Source: Pseudomonas oryzae
GTDB taxonomy: Bacteria > Pseudomonadota > Gammaproteobacteria > Pseudomonadales > Pseudomonadaceae
Assembly (NCBI RefSeq): GCF_900104805.1
Contig: NZ_LT629751.1
Span: 248,001 to 312,000, forward strand
DNA length: 64,000 nucleotides
Direction of reading: 5' to 3'
Below, in pieces: positions 1-8,123 of this stretch. Both the position numbers and the translations under genes were made by a program. Under the pieces are notes generated by a model. The model did no database searches. It saw nothing but the letters and a program-made list of their open reading frames with translations, and had not been told where the DNA came from. Position 1 is the stretch's first letter, and each line of letters starts with the position of its first letter.

Positions 1-38
1 ATCCTGGTCACCATGGTCTGGGGGGTACCTTTCTGGCG

Positions 39-902
39 GTGCAGCATGCCCTGACCGTGAGCGGCCCGCTGTTCTTCGTGGGGCTGCGATTCGCCGTGGC
101 GGCGCTGTGCACGCTGCTGCTGGCGCTGAAGACCTGCAGCGGCCTGACGCTCCGTGAACTGCTCGCAGGGACGACCATCGGTACGGCGATCTTCCTCGGT
201 TACGAGCTGCAGACGATGGGGCTGCAAACCATCTCCAGCAGCAAGTCCGCCTTCATCACCGCCCTGTACGTGCCCATGGTGCCCCTGCTGCAGTGGGCCA
301 TCCTCCGGCAGCCTCCCCGGCTGATGGCCTGGGTCGGCATCGCCCTGGCCTTCAGCGGACTGGTTCTGCTGGCAGGCCCGGAGGCGGGCGGCATCGGCGT
401 GGGCACGGGTGAGCTGCTGACGCTGGTGAGCGCCCTGGCGATTGCCGGCGAGATCATCCTCATCGGGCGCTTCGCCGGCAGCGTGGACATCCGCAGGGTG
501 ACCGTCATCCAGCTGCTGGTGGCTTCCGTGCTGGCATTCGCCTGCATGCCGCTGGCCGGTGAGCCGATCCCGCCGTTCAGCTGGACGCTGATCGCGCTGG
601 CCGGCGGGCTGGGGCTGGCCAGCGCCCTGATCCAGCTCACCATGAACTGGGCGCAGAAATCCGTCTCGCCGACCAAGGCCACGCTGATCTACGCCGGCGA
701 GCCGGTCTGGGCGGGCATCGTGGGGCGACTGGCGGGCGAGCGGTTGCCCATCCTCGCCGTTGCCGGTGGGGGCCTGATCGTGGCGGGGGTGATCGTCAGC
801 GAATTGAAGCTGGCCCGCAGGCGCACGGCCGGGAAGGCGGGCAGCGAGCTGCGCGAGGGCAAGTCGAGCGGGGCGGACAGGCCGTGGTCGGCCCCGTTGT
901 GA
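39..902 (+). CDS. DMT (EamA) family transporter, 5' end frameshifted and cut by window edge
   Basis: Inner-membrane permease of the drug/metabolite transporter superfamily. The 287 visible codons hold about nine hydrophobic helices arranged as two EamA repeats; substrate unknown. The family start is not in this frame. Bases 1-24 in frame 1 read ILVTMVWG, a typical first EamA helix, while the rest of the protein (GTFLAVQHALTVSG...) is in frame 3. The two frames meet in a run of six G at 20-25; a seventh G would join them. So the gene begins left of the window and the GTG at 39 is only the first in-frame codon. This is either a real disruption or a one-base homopolymer error. The C-terminal 30 residues are a hydrophilic Arg/Lys-rich tail. 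Confidence 0.75.
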   Translation: MQHALTVSGPLFFVGLRFAVAALCTLLLALKTCSGLTLRELLAGTTIGTAIFLGYELQTMGLQTISSSKSAFITALYVPMVPLLQWAILRQPPRLMAWVGIALAFSGLVLLAGPEAGGIGVGTGELLTLVSALAIAGEIILIGRFAGSVDIRRVTVIQLLVASVLAFACMPLAGEPIPPFSWTLIALAGGLGLASALIQLTMNWAQKSVSPTKATLIYAGEPVWAGIVGRLAGERLPILAVAGGGLIVAGVIVSELKLARRRTAGKAGSELREGKSSGADRPWSAPL

Positions 903-919
903 GACGCCGGGCGCTTTCC

Positions 920-1318
920 TCAAAATGTATAGCAGTTGGTCCCAAGAGCCCCTTTGTAGCAGGTGGTATGCTTAGTGAATCCACCTGACTCTCTTGAGTT
1001 TCTGTCGTACTCATCCCGCCACCCTGCAAATCGGGTAGCCAGCTGATTGCAGTCTGCCGCACTGACCGGTGAGGTCTCCATCCCGACCAGGCTTCTCTGC
1101 AGCAGGTTAGGAGAGTAGGTATAGCCTGCAAGGTCTTGTTGAATACGGGTGTTACCGTAGGCCAACAGCGAGGGATCTATCGCCCCGCGTTGTTCACATA
1201 CCTGGGCTCGATGCAGCATCTGGGCATACTGAAAGTATTCCGGCATGGGCATCTGAGGAGGTGGGGTACTGGCACATCCGGCCAGCAAACCAAGGACAAC
1301 AAGCATACTCCGGCGCAT
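920..1318 (-). CDS. Small secreted lipoprotein, function unknown
   Basis: 132-residue protein with a clear lipoprotein signal: MRRSM, a short hydrophobic stretch, then lipobox LLAGC with Cys15 as the lipidated residue. The mature part is Pro-rich at first (TPPPQMPMPEY), then hydrophilic, with four further cysteines (C42, C90, C120 and C129 approximately) that could form periplasmic disulfides. I do not recognise a family. It lies downstream of, and on the same strand as, the decayed gene at 1382-2081, so the two may have formed an operon. Start chosen because it gives the signal peptide and has a GAGAGG ribosome-binding sequence upstream. Confidence 0.65.
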   Translation of the reverse strand: MRRSMLVVLGLLAGCASTPPPQMPMPEYFQYAQMLHRAQVCEQRGAIDPSLLAYGNTRIQQDLAGYTYSPNLLQRSLVGMETSPVSAADCNQLATRFAGWRDEYDRNSRESGGFTKHTTCYKGALGTNCYTF

Positions 1319-1381
1319 GAAAACGACCTCTCTGGGCTAGGGCCCCGAGTATAAAAGCAGGCTTCCTTGCCCGCCTAGAGA

Positions 1382-2081
1382 TCACACCCAGCCGTTGCGC
1401 TGCAGCCGGTAGTTCTGCGCGACCTCCGTCCTGGTTCTCCAGCAGCAGGTATGCCTGCTCGAACAGCTGCAGGTTGTTGTTCCCCTCGTGGTAGGCCGTG
1501 GCCCACTTCAGGCCCATGGGCTGAACAGGCGACTGGGCACGAAGTAGACCAGAGCTTCCTCATGACTGAGCGGCAACTCGATGTCCACGGCAGCCGGATC
1601 GAAAGCCCCCTCCACCATGACCAGGCGCAGATGATCTGCCCGGTACACCACGGTCAGGTACAGCACAGACAGCAGGGCCGTCAGCCCCGCTCGATCTTAA
1701 GCCGTTCAATGATGAAGGGATCGGCCGGCTAAACCAGCAGGCACTGGCTGACGCCCTCGCGCATGATCAGGACCACCCGCACCTCCCGCTGTGAGAAGCG
1801 CTTGTGTCGCTCGGTCAGCTCCGGCTCACCGCGGTCAACACTCGGTTCTAGGTGTTCTCATTGATAACGGCATCAACGGAGCCGCCCAGGCTGAGTGGCG
1901 GCAGTCCGCCCTGTCGTGCGCGTAGCTGAGCGGCACGCGCGTCTCGGTCGCGTGGCTGGTAGAGCGCAGGCAGGGCCGGCAGCAGGTCGAGGTGCCGGCT
2001 GGCGGTATCAATAACGTGAATACCTGAAATAAGAGCTTTCGAATTATCGAAGCGCAGCGGGCGGCCTAAGATGTCTGGCAC
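1382..2081 (-). pseudogene. Decayed gene of unknown family, several frameshifts and a stop
   Basis: Protein-like sequence runs through this stretch but jumps between all three minus-strand frames. In order: MPDILGRPLRF... to VINENT (2081-1848), then HLEPSVDRGEPELTERHKRF to QCLLV ending in TAG, then PADPFIIERLKIERG, a frame change near 1681 to ALLSVLYLTVVYRADHL and ELPLSHEEALVYFVPSRLF (1680-1530), a change to MGLKWATAYHEGNNN (about 1515), and a last change near 1425 to EVAQNYRLQRNGWV with TGA at 1384-1382. Read through, it would be a protein of about 230 residues with one hydrophobic stretch. The family is not recognised. At least four lesions make real decay likely, although some could be sequence errors. 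Confidence 0.55.
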
Positions 2082-2120
2082 ACCGATTTAGCGGCCACAC
2101 GGCCCGCACTGGAGACCTCG

Positions 2121-2801
2121 ATGAAGATCCTGATGGTGCTCACCTCCCACGACCAACTGGGCGACACCGGCCACAAGACCGGCTTCTGGCTGGAGGAGTT
2201 CGCCGCGCCCTACTACGTGTTCAAGGACGCCGGCGCCGAAATCACCCTGGCCTCGCCCAAGGGCGGCCAGCCGCCGCTCGACCCGAAGAGCAGCGACCCC
2301 GGCGCACAGACCGCCGCCACCCGCCGCTTCGAGGCCGATGCCGAGGCGCGCGCCGCGCTGGCCAGCACCCTGACGCTGGATGAAGTGCGTGCCGAGGACT
2401 TCGACGCGCTGTTCTATCCCGGCGGCCATGGCCCGCTGTGGGATCTTGCCGAGGACGCCCGTTCGGTGGCGCTGATCGAGCGCTTCCAGGCCCTCGGCAA
2501 GCCGGTCGGCGCGGTCTGCCACGCCCCGGCGGTGCTGCGCCACGCCAGGGGCGCCGACGGCCAGCCGCTGGTCAGGGGCCGCCAGGTCACCGGCTTCAGC
2601 AACAGCGAGGAAGACGCCGTGCAGCTGACCGACGTGGTGCCCTTCCTGGTCGAGGACATGCTCAAGGCCAACGGCGGCCATTACAGCAAGGCCGCCGACT
2701 GGCAGAGCCACGTCGCCGTCGACGGCCTCCTGGTCACCGGGCAGAACCCGGCCTCCTCCGACGCCAGCGCCGAGGCGCTGCTCAAGCTGCTCGGCCACTG
2801 A
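2121..2801 (+). CDS. DJ-1/PfpI family protein (HchA-like, type 1 GATase fold)
   Basis: 226 residues, the normal length for the HchA/Hsp31-like branch of the DJ-1/PfpI superfamily. The fold landmarks are all present: KILMVLTSH at the N terminus, Glu25/Glu26 in FWLEEF, the glycine turn FYPGGHG near 98-104, and the nucleophile elbow AVCHAP with Cys133-His134. In this family Glu-Cys-His serves as a glyoxalase III (cofactor-free methylglyoxal to lactate) or a protein-repair/chaperone activity; which one applies here is not visible. It ends 74 bases before the ene-reductase gene on the same strand, and both would fit electrophile or aldehyde stress. Confidence 0.85.
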   Translation: MKILMVLTSHDQLGDTGHKTGFWLEEFAAPYYVFKDAGAEITLASPKGGQPPLDPKSSDPGAQTAATRRFEADAEARAALASTLTLDEVRAEDFDALFYPGGHGPLWDLAEDARSVALIERFQALGKPVGAVCHAPAVLRHARGADGQPLVRGRQVTGFSNSEEDAVQLTDVVPFLVEDMLKANGGHYSKAADWQSHVAVDGLLVTGQNPASSDASAEALLKLLGH

Positions 2802-2875
2802 CGCTCTCGCGCCGGCCCCGCCCCGGGGCCGGCGCTTCGCTCCCCCTTGAATCCCGAATTCCGAGACGACTCCGC

Positions 2876-3976
2876 ATGTCCGCACTGTTTTCCCCGTTCC
2901 AGCTCAAAGACGTCGCCCTGCGCAACCGCATCGCCGTGCCGCCGATGTGCCAGTACAGCGCCACCGACGGCCTGATCAACGACTGGCACCTGCACCACTA
3001 CGCCAGCATCGCCCGCGGCGGCGCCGGCCTGGTGATCGTCGAGGCCACCGCCGTCGCTCCGGAAGGGCGCATCACCCCGGCCTGTGCCGGCCTGTGGAGC
3101 GACGAGCAGGCGGCAGCCTTCGCTCCGGTCGCCCGCGCCATCAAGGCCGCCGGCGCGGTGCCGGGCATCCAGATCGCCCACGCCGGGCGCAAGGCCAGTG
3201 CCAACCGCCCGTGGGAGGGCGACGACCACATCGCCGCAGGTGACGAACGCGGCTGGCAGACCATCGCCCCCTCGGCGATCCCCTTCGGTGCCCACCTGTC
3301 CAACGCGCCCAAGGCGATGACCCTCGACGACATCGCCCGCGTGCAGGCCGACTTCGTCGCCGCCGCGCGCCGCGCCCTGGCGGCCGGCTTCGAGTGGCTG
3401 GAGCTGCACTTCGCCCACGGCTACCTGGCGCAGAGCTTCTTCTCGCCGCACTCCAACCAGCGCGACGACCAGTACGGCGGCAGCCTGGCCAACCGCAGCC
3501 GCTTCCTGCTGGAAACCCTCGCCGCGGTGCGCGAGGTGTGGCCGGAGCACCTGCCGCTGACCGCGCGCTTCGGCGTGATCGAGTACGATGGCCGCGACGA
3601 AGAAACCCTCGAGGAGTCCATCGAACTGGCCAAGGGTTTCCGTCGCGGCGGGCTGGACCTGCTCAGCGTCAGCGTCGGCTTCACCATCCCCGACACCAAT
3701 ATCCCGTGGGGCCCGGCCTTCCTCGCGCCGATCGCCGAGCGCGTGCGCCGCGAGGCCGAGCTGCCGGTGGCCTCGTCCTGGGGCATCGACAGCCCGGCCA
3801 ACGCCGAGCGGGTGGTCGCCGACGGGCAGATGGACCTGGTGATGGTCGGCCGCGCCCACCTGGCCAACCCGCACTGGCCGCTCAAGGCCGCCCAGCAGCT
3901 CGGCGTCGAGCGGCCGACCTGGGTGCTGCCGGCGCCCTACGCGCACTGGCTGGAGCGCTACCGGGTGGCCGAGTGA
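2876..3976 (+). CDS. xenA: NADPH:flavin ene-reductase, xenobiotic reductase A type
   Basis: 366-residue old yellow enzyme of the YqjM/XenA (thermophilic-like) class, an FMN TIM barrel that reduces activated C=C bonds of enones and also nitro compounds. The sequence matches Pseudomonas XenA closely from MSALFSPFQLKDV onward, including Cys25 in PPMCQYSA that tunes the flavin, the substrate-binding pair in HFAHGYLAQSFFSPHSN, and the C-terminal WLERYR that reaches into the partner active site. The open frame extends upstream to 2438, but the start at 2876 gives the family N terminus. It is followed after 14 bases by an ABM-domain gene. Confidence 0.92.
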   Translation: MSALFSPFQLKDVALRNRIAVPPMCQYSATDGLINDWHLHHYASIARGGAGLVIVEATAVAPEGRITPACAGLWSDEQAAAFAPVARAIKAAGAVPGIQIAHAGRKASANRPWEGDDHIAAGDERGWQTIAPSAIPFGAHLSNAPKAMTLDDIARVQADFVAAARRALAAGFEWLELHFAHGYLAQSFFSPHSNQRDDQYGGSLANRSRFLLETLAAVREVWPEHLPLTARFGVIEYDGRDEETLEESIELAKGFRRGGLDLLSVSVGFTIPDTNIPWGPAFLAPIAERVRREAELPVASSWGIDSPANAERVVADGQMDLVMVGRAHLANPHWPLKAAQQLGVERPTWVLPAPYAHWLERYRVAE

Positions 3977-3990
3977 GGGGAGGGCAAGCG

Positions 3991-4293
3991 ATGACCGTCT
4001 ACGTGATCGCCCGTGTGCAGGCCAGGGCCGAGCACCGTGCCGAGGTGGAAGCAGAACTGCGCCGCATGGTGGCGGCGAGCCGCGCCGAGCCGGGCTGTCT
4101 GCGCTACGACCTGTTCGCCGACCAGGACGGCGGCGCCGGTTTCTCGCTGGTCGAGGCCTACCACGATGCCGCCGCGCTGGAAGCCCACCGTGCCAGCGCC
4201 CACTATCAGGCCTACCGCAGTCGCACCGGCGGCTGGCTGGCGGCGCCGACCACGGTGCAGGTGCTGGACGGGCTCGACGTCGCGCCGTTCTGA
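3991..4293 (+). CDS. Antibiotic biosynthesis monooxygenase (ABM) domain protein
   Basis: 100-residue single-domain protein of the ABM / YgiN-type quinol monooxygenase family (dimeric ferredoxin-like fold). Family features are MTVYVIARVQARAEHRAEVEAEL, the PGCLRYDLF strand, and FSLVEAYHDAAALEAHRAS with the conserved His followed by HYQAY. Members oxidise quinols or act on small reactive carbonyls without an added cofactor. GAGGGGAGGG upstream supports the ATG. The 14-base gap to xenA suggests one transcript, so a role in handling quinones or enones together with XenA is a reasonable inference. Confidence 0.8.
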   Translation: MTVYVIARVQARAEHRAEVEAELRRMVAASRAEPGCLRYDLFADQDGGAGFSLVEAYHDAAALEAHRASAHYQAYRSRTGGWLAAPTTVQVLDGLDVAPF

Positions 4294-4339
4294 ACCCCGC
4301 GTGCCGGCGGCGGAGCAATTCCGCGCGCCGGCCTGCGTC

Positions 4340-6415
4340 TCAGAACACCAGCGCGCTGTGGATCGGGTGCTCCTCCGCGTACTTCACCTGCAGCCAGTCG
4401 AGCAGGCCGTGGGTGAAGGTCTTGCTGCTCTCGCGCAGCGCCATGTACAGCTCCGAAGCCTCGCGGCGGTCCTCGCCCACGGCGGCCAGCTCGTGGCGGT
4501 TGGCCGGTTCGGCGAGCTGGCGCAAGAAGCCCTCGTAGAGGGCGAACAGCTCCCGCGTGCGGCGCTCCACCTCCACGCACGACTGCTGCTGCGGCCCGCT
4601 GGCGCCGGCGACGCGGTGCAGCCGCTCCAGGGCGGGCAGCTCCAGCAGGGCGAGCATGCGCTCGATGCGTGCCTCGCGGGCCTGCTCGCGCGCGGTGTCG
4701 GCGATGGCGATGATCGCCGCGAAGTACAGCAGCTTGCGCGAGAACTTCAGCTTGATGCTGCGCAGCCCCCAGGATTTGCGGTCGACGCAGGCCTTGTGCT
4801 GCACGTCGATGGTGATGGTCCGGTAGTAGCGGATCACGTCGTTGAGCAGGAAGCGCGAGATCGACTTGTCCGGGCTGCCCTTGCCGATGTAGGCCTCCAG
4901 CAGGCGCCGGCGCAGGCGGGCGAACTGCGTGGCGCCGAACAGGCAGCGCCCCTCCAGCAACAGCAGCATGCGTCGGGTCAGCGACTGGTTGCTGTCCTGG
5001 CTGCCGCCGATGTGTTCGATCAACTGGGCGAAATCCTGGGTCGCCTCGCCGCCGAAGATCCCCGAGTCGCCGGTCGGCCGGGCGACGTGGCGGGCGATCA
5101 CCGCGCCGATGGCGGCCTTCTCCGCGGCGACCTGCGCGGCATCGCAGCCATCGAGCAGGATGAACCAGTCGAGGTCGGACTCCGCACAGGCCTCGTCGCG
5201 CCCGTAGGAGCCGCTGACCACCACGCACAGATGCTCGCGCTGCGGGCTGTCGCGCAGCGCCTCCAGCAGGTCGCTGCGCAGCGCCTGCAGCACGCCCCGG
5301 CTGTGCCGCCGCGCCTGGGCGATGTGCGGATAGTCGCGCAGGAAGGCGCGGTATTCGGCGTCGCCGGTCAGGTGCAGCGGCGCGTCCGGCGCGAGGCGGG
5401 CGAGCAGCGCGCTGGCCTGCGTCTGCTGGCTGCCGCGCACCAGCCGGTAGCGTTCGGCGAAGTCGCGCTCGCGGTCGACGAAATAGCCGCGGAACTCCAC
5501 CTCGAATGGCGCGTCGTCCAGCCACGCCGGCAGATAGTGGCGCTTCAGCTCGGCGAAGGCGGCGAACAGCTCGGGGTACTTGCGTCGCCACAGGCTTTCC
5601 CCGGCGAGGAAGTCCTCCTCGTCCGGCGGCGCCACGCCCGCCGCGCCATCGAGGAAGCGCCGGCACGCCAGGTCGGCGAGCTGGCCCAGCGGCTGGCCGA
5701 TGAACTGGGTGTACAGCAGGTTCTTGCGCTCCCAGAAGCTGTCGAGGATCGCCAGGGTGGCCGCGTCGCGGCGCGTGTCGAGCAGCGAGGCGCGCGCGCT
5801 GGCCAGCCGGCACAGCGGCGGCAGCTCCGGCGCCAGGCAGGCGAGGGCACGGGCGATGCCGTCGAGGGTGTCGATGTTCATCGCGCTGGCGAACAGATCG
5901 CCGCCCGAGGCGCTGCCCACCTTGCCGTCGAGCAGGTCGAGGATGAAGCCCACGTCGGCCACCCGGCGCAGCAGCGCGTGCAGCTCCGCGCCGATGGCCA
6001 GCTCGCCGCGGATGATCCGCGCCCCCACCTCGTGGTGGTCGTGGCCGCTACGCGCGCGCGGCGCCGCGTCGACGCTGTGCGACAGCGGCGGGTGGCCGAT
6101 GTCGTGCAGCAGCGCGGCGAGCAGCAGATGGCGGCGCAGCTCGGGCGGATAGCCGCGGCCGTTGGCGACGAAGTTGGCCAGCGCGGCGACCTCCAGCGAG
6201 TGGCTGGCGCGGCTGCGCTGGGCGGTCGGCAGGTGCAGGCGCTGGGTGTAGTCGAGGGCGCCGAGAAAGGCCACGTCGTGCAGGCGGCGAAAGGCGGCGG
6301 TGTCCATGACCGCACCGACCAGCGGATCGCCGGCGGTGGCTTCGAGCCATGGGATGGGATCGGCTTCCTGCGCGGTGTTGCTCTCACTCCAGGGCAGACT
6401 GGCAACAGTGGTCAT
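4340..6415 (-). CDS. HD phosphohydrolase fused to a GlnD/DUF294-type nucleotidyltransferase
   Basis: 691 residues with two catalytic modules. Residues about 40-200 form an HD domain of the dNTPase/SAMHD1-like type: LHDVAFLGALDYTQRLHLPTA, His72 in ASHSLEVA, His104-Asp105 in LLHDIGH, and a downstream IDTLDGIA Asp. Residues about 380-560 form a polymerase-beta-type nucleotidyltransferase with SGSYGRDEACAESDLDW (Gly402-Ser403 and the metal ligands Asp414/Asp416). The C-terminal quarter is helical. GlnD, the PII uridylyltransferase, has the same two activities in the opposite order and with ACT domains that are missing here. Substrate is unknown. It stands alone between convergent xenA/ABM and the trhA gene. 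Both catalytic motifs look intact. Confidence 0.8.
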   Translation of the reverse strand: MTTVASLPWSESNTAQEADPIPWLEATAGDPLVGAVMDTAAFRRLHDVAFLGALDYTQRLHLPTAQRSRASHSLEVAALANFVANGRGYPPELRRHLLLAALLHDIGHPPLSHSVDAAPRARSGHDHHEVGARIIRGELAIGAELHALLRRVADVGFILDLLDGKVGSASGGDLFASAMNIDTLDGIARALACLAPELPPLCRLASARASLLDTRRDAATLAILDSFWERKNLLYTQFIGQPLGQLADLACRRFLDGAAGVAPPDEEDFLAGESLWRRKYPELFAAFAELKRHYLPAWLDDAPFEVEFRGYFVDRERDFAERYRLVRGSQQTQASALLARLAPDAPLHLTGDAEYRAFLRDYPHIAQARRHSRGVLQALRSDLLEALRDSPQREHLCVVVSGSYGRDEACAESDLDWFILLDGCDAAQVAAEKAAIGAVIARHVARPTGDSGIFGGEATQDFAQLIEHIGGSQDSNQSLTRRMLLLLEGRCLFGATQFARLRRRLLEAYIGKGSPDKSISRFLLNDVIRYYRTITIDVQHKACVDRKSWGLRSIKLKFSRKLLYFAAIIAIADTAREQAREARIERMLALLELPALERLHRVAGASGPQQQSCVEVERRTRELFALYEGFLRQLAEPANRHELAAVGEDRREASELYMALRESSKTFTHGLLDWLQVKYAEEHPIHSALVF

Positions 6416-6534
6416 GGGCGGCGCCGTTGAGAATTTTTTCAGGTGCGATCAGAACGCTAGCACAGCCATGCGAACTTGATCGGAGCCGCCGCGACCGTCC
6501 GGCGCCGCGCCGCGGGGGCGACCACCCGCGCCGC

Positions 6535-7152
6535 TCACACCACATACAGCTGCACCGCGGTGAAGTGCAGGCTGCTGCCGCCGATCACGAACAGGTGCCA
6601 GATGCCGTGCCAGTGGCGGAAGCGCTCGTCGAACACGAAGAAGATCACCCCGACCGTGTAGCAGATGCCGCCGGCGAGCAGCCAGATCACCCCGTCGTTG
6701 CCGAGCGCCTCGGCCAGCGGGCCGACCGCCAGCAGCGCGCTCCAGCCCATCAGCGCGTAGATCACCAGCGACAGCACCCGCGCCTCGGAGCGCGGCTTGA
6801 GCTCCTGCAGCATGCCCACCAGCGCCATGCCCCACACCACGCCGAGCAGCACCCAGCCCAGCGGCCCGCCGAGGCTGACCAGGCAGAACGGCGTGTAGCT
6901 GCCGGCGATCAACAGGTAGATCGACAGGTGATCGAGCTTGCGCAGCACCGCCTTCGCTCGGCCGCGCACGCTGTGATAGACGGTGGAGACGACGTAGAGC
7001 AGCACCAGCGTGCCGCCGTAGACCGCGACGCTGCCGATCTTCAGCGGCTCGCCCTCCCAGAGCGCCTGCACCAGCAGGCAGAGCGCGCCGATGCTGGCGA
7101 GCACCGCGCCGACCAGATGAGTCCAGGCGTTGAAGCGTTCACCGTGGTACAT
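6535..7152 (-). CDS. trhA: Hemolysin III / TrhA (PAQR) family membrane protein
   Basis: 205-residue inner-membrane protein with seven hydrophobic helices. PAQR-type hallmarks are visible: FNAWTHLVGAVLA in helix 1, VSTVYHSVRG, KLDHLSIYLLIAGSYTPF in the middle, and RHWHGIWHLFVIGGSS at the end, where the His residues form the metal site. Bacterial members affect membrane energetics and fatty-acid homeostasis, and TrhA is their usual name. The open frame extends 27 residues upstream, but MYHGERFNAW matches the family N terminus and follows a G-rich ribosome-binding stretch, so 7152 is preferred. Confidence 0.85.
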   Translation of the reverse strand: MYHGERFNAWTHLVGAVLASIGALCLLVQALWEGEPLKIGSVAVYGGTLVLLYVVSTVYHSVRGRAKAVLRKLDHLSIYLLIAGSYTPFCLVSLGGPLGWVLLGVVWGMALVGMLQELKPRSEARVLSLVIYALMGWSALLAVGPLAEALGNDGVIWLLAGGICYTVGVIFFVFDERFRHWHGIWHLFVIGGSSLHFTAVQLYVV

Positions 7153-7730
7153 GTCCCACCCCCGGCTTTCCAACTCTCCAGGGGCCCCGCCAGCCGTAAC
7201 CCTCACGGCTGCCTGTGACAGGGCCGTAGCCACAATTTCAGCACAAGCTGCGCGTTCTTACCGCGCCAGCCGCTGGCTGGCGAGGCACTGGCCGACGAAA
7301 GTCACCGGCAGCACGGCAAGCCCGCCTGCCGAGGGCGGAGACTGCGTGCGTGACGCCGTGCGCGCTTGCTGGTCGTGCCGCCGTCGCAGACTGGCCTGGC
7401 GCGGGTGTCGGACGACCACGCGATTCGGTCAATTCGAAGAGATCAGCAAGTTGTGATTTTAAATTGAATTAAATCAACGGCTTGCGCCTTGATTGCGGAA
7501 TGATAATCTCGCAGATAGGTGTTGTTTTTCTTCTGGCAGGTATTTCGTGAAAATAAAACTATACATTCTCGGAAATTAGCGTATATTCGTCTCACTGCTT
7601 TGCGATTGCCACTTCGATACTCAGTTTGATGCTGTAACGCCTCATCTCCCTGGTTCGTTTTGCTATTAGCTTCTCAGTCTCGGCCTGAATGTTTCAGCGT
7701 CGCAGTCTTAATTTATCCTGGAGATACAGC
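7153..7730. other. Long intergenic region upstream of trhA and the cold-shock gene
   Basis: No credible gene. The left half is GC-rich. From about 7440 to 7700 it becomes AT-rich, unlike the rest of the window, and this part probably holds the promoter and the long structured leader usual for cspA-type mRNAs. It contains an exact IHF-type match, AATCAACGGCTTG at 7472-7484, and a near sigma-54 match, TGGCAGGTATTTCGTG at 7534-7549, with GT where GC is expected. I could not place a convincing sigma-70 promoter. Confidence 0.4.
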
Positions 7731-7943
7731 ATGTCTACTCGTCAAACTGGCACCGTCAAGTGGTTCAACGATGAAAAAGGTTTCGGCTTCATCACCCCGA
7801 CCGACGGCGGCGCCGACCTCTTCGTTCACTATCGCTCGATCGAAAGCACCGGCTTCAAGAGCCTGAGCGAAGGCCAATCCGTCTCTTTCGTGCCGACCAA
7901 AGGCCAGAAAGGGATGCAGGCTGATCAGGTTCAAGTCATCTAA
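7731..7943 (+). CDS. Cold-shock protein, CspA family
   Basis: 70-residue single cold-shock domain, a five-stranded beta barrel that binds single-stranded RNA/DNA and melts mRNA structure. RNP1 (KGFGFI) and RNP2 (LFVHY) are both present, with [15 protein letters not shown] at the N terminus. The usual phenylalanine/histidine FVHFS of RNP2 reads FVHYR here, a common variant in Pseudomonas CapB/CspD-like proteins. The start at 7731 is 9 bases after a CCTGGAG ribosome-binding sequence; the upstream in-frame ATG at 7689 would add a non-family extension. A strong terminator follows directly. Confidence 0.93.
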   Translation: MSTRQTGTVKWFNDEKGFGFITPTDGGADLFVHYRSIESTGFKSLSEGQSVSFVPTKGQKGMQADQVQVI

Positions 7944-7960
7944 GACGCCTGATTCAAAAA

Positions 7961-7985
7961 AGCCCCGCAATGCGGGGCTTTTTTT
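7961..7985 (+). terminator. Rho-independent terminator of the cold-shock gene
   Basis: Perfect stem AGCCCCGC / GCGGGGCT around an AAT loop (7961-7979), followed by a run of seven or more T and preceded by six A. Confidence 0.92.
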
Positions 7986-8123
7986 CGTCTGGAATAATCT
8001 GACTTCTGCCCCGAAGAGCAGTGCTGGACCGCACGCGCCGGAGCACTGCCGATTCCCGACCTGCGTTTTACGGGCAGTCAGTCCGACAGTCGGATTATTG
8101 CCAGCGGAGGCAAGCCAGCGACA

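Noticed and set aside
7238-7432. 64-codon minus-strand ORF upstream of trhA
   Set aside because: Arg/Ala/Pro-rich, no ribosome-binding site, no family; typical high-GC spurious frame.
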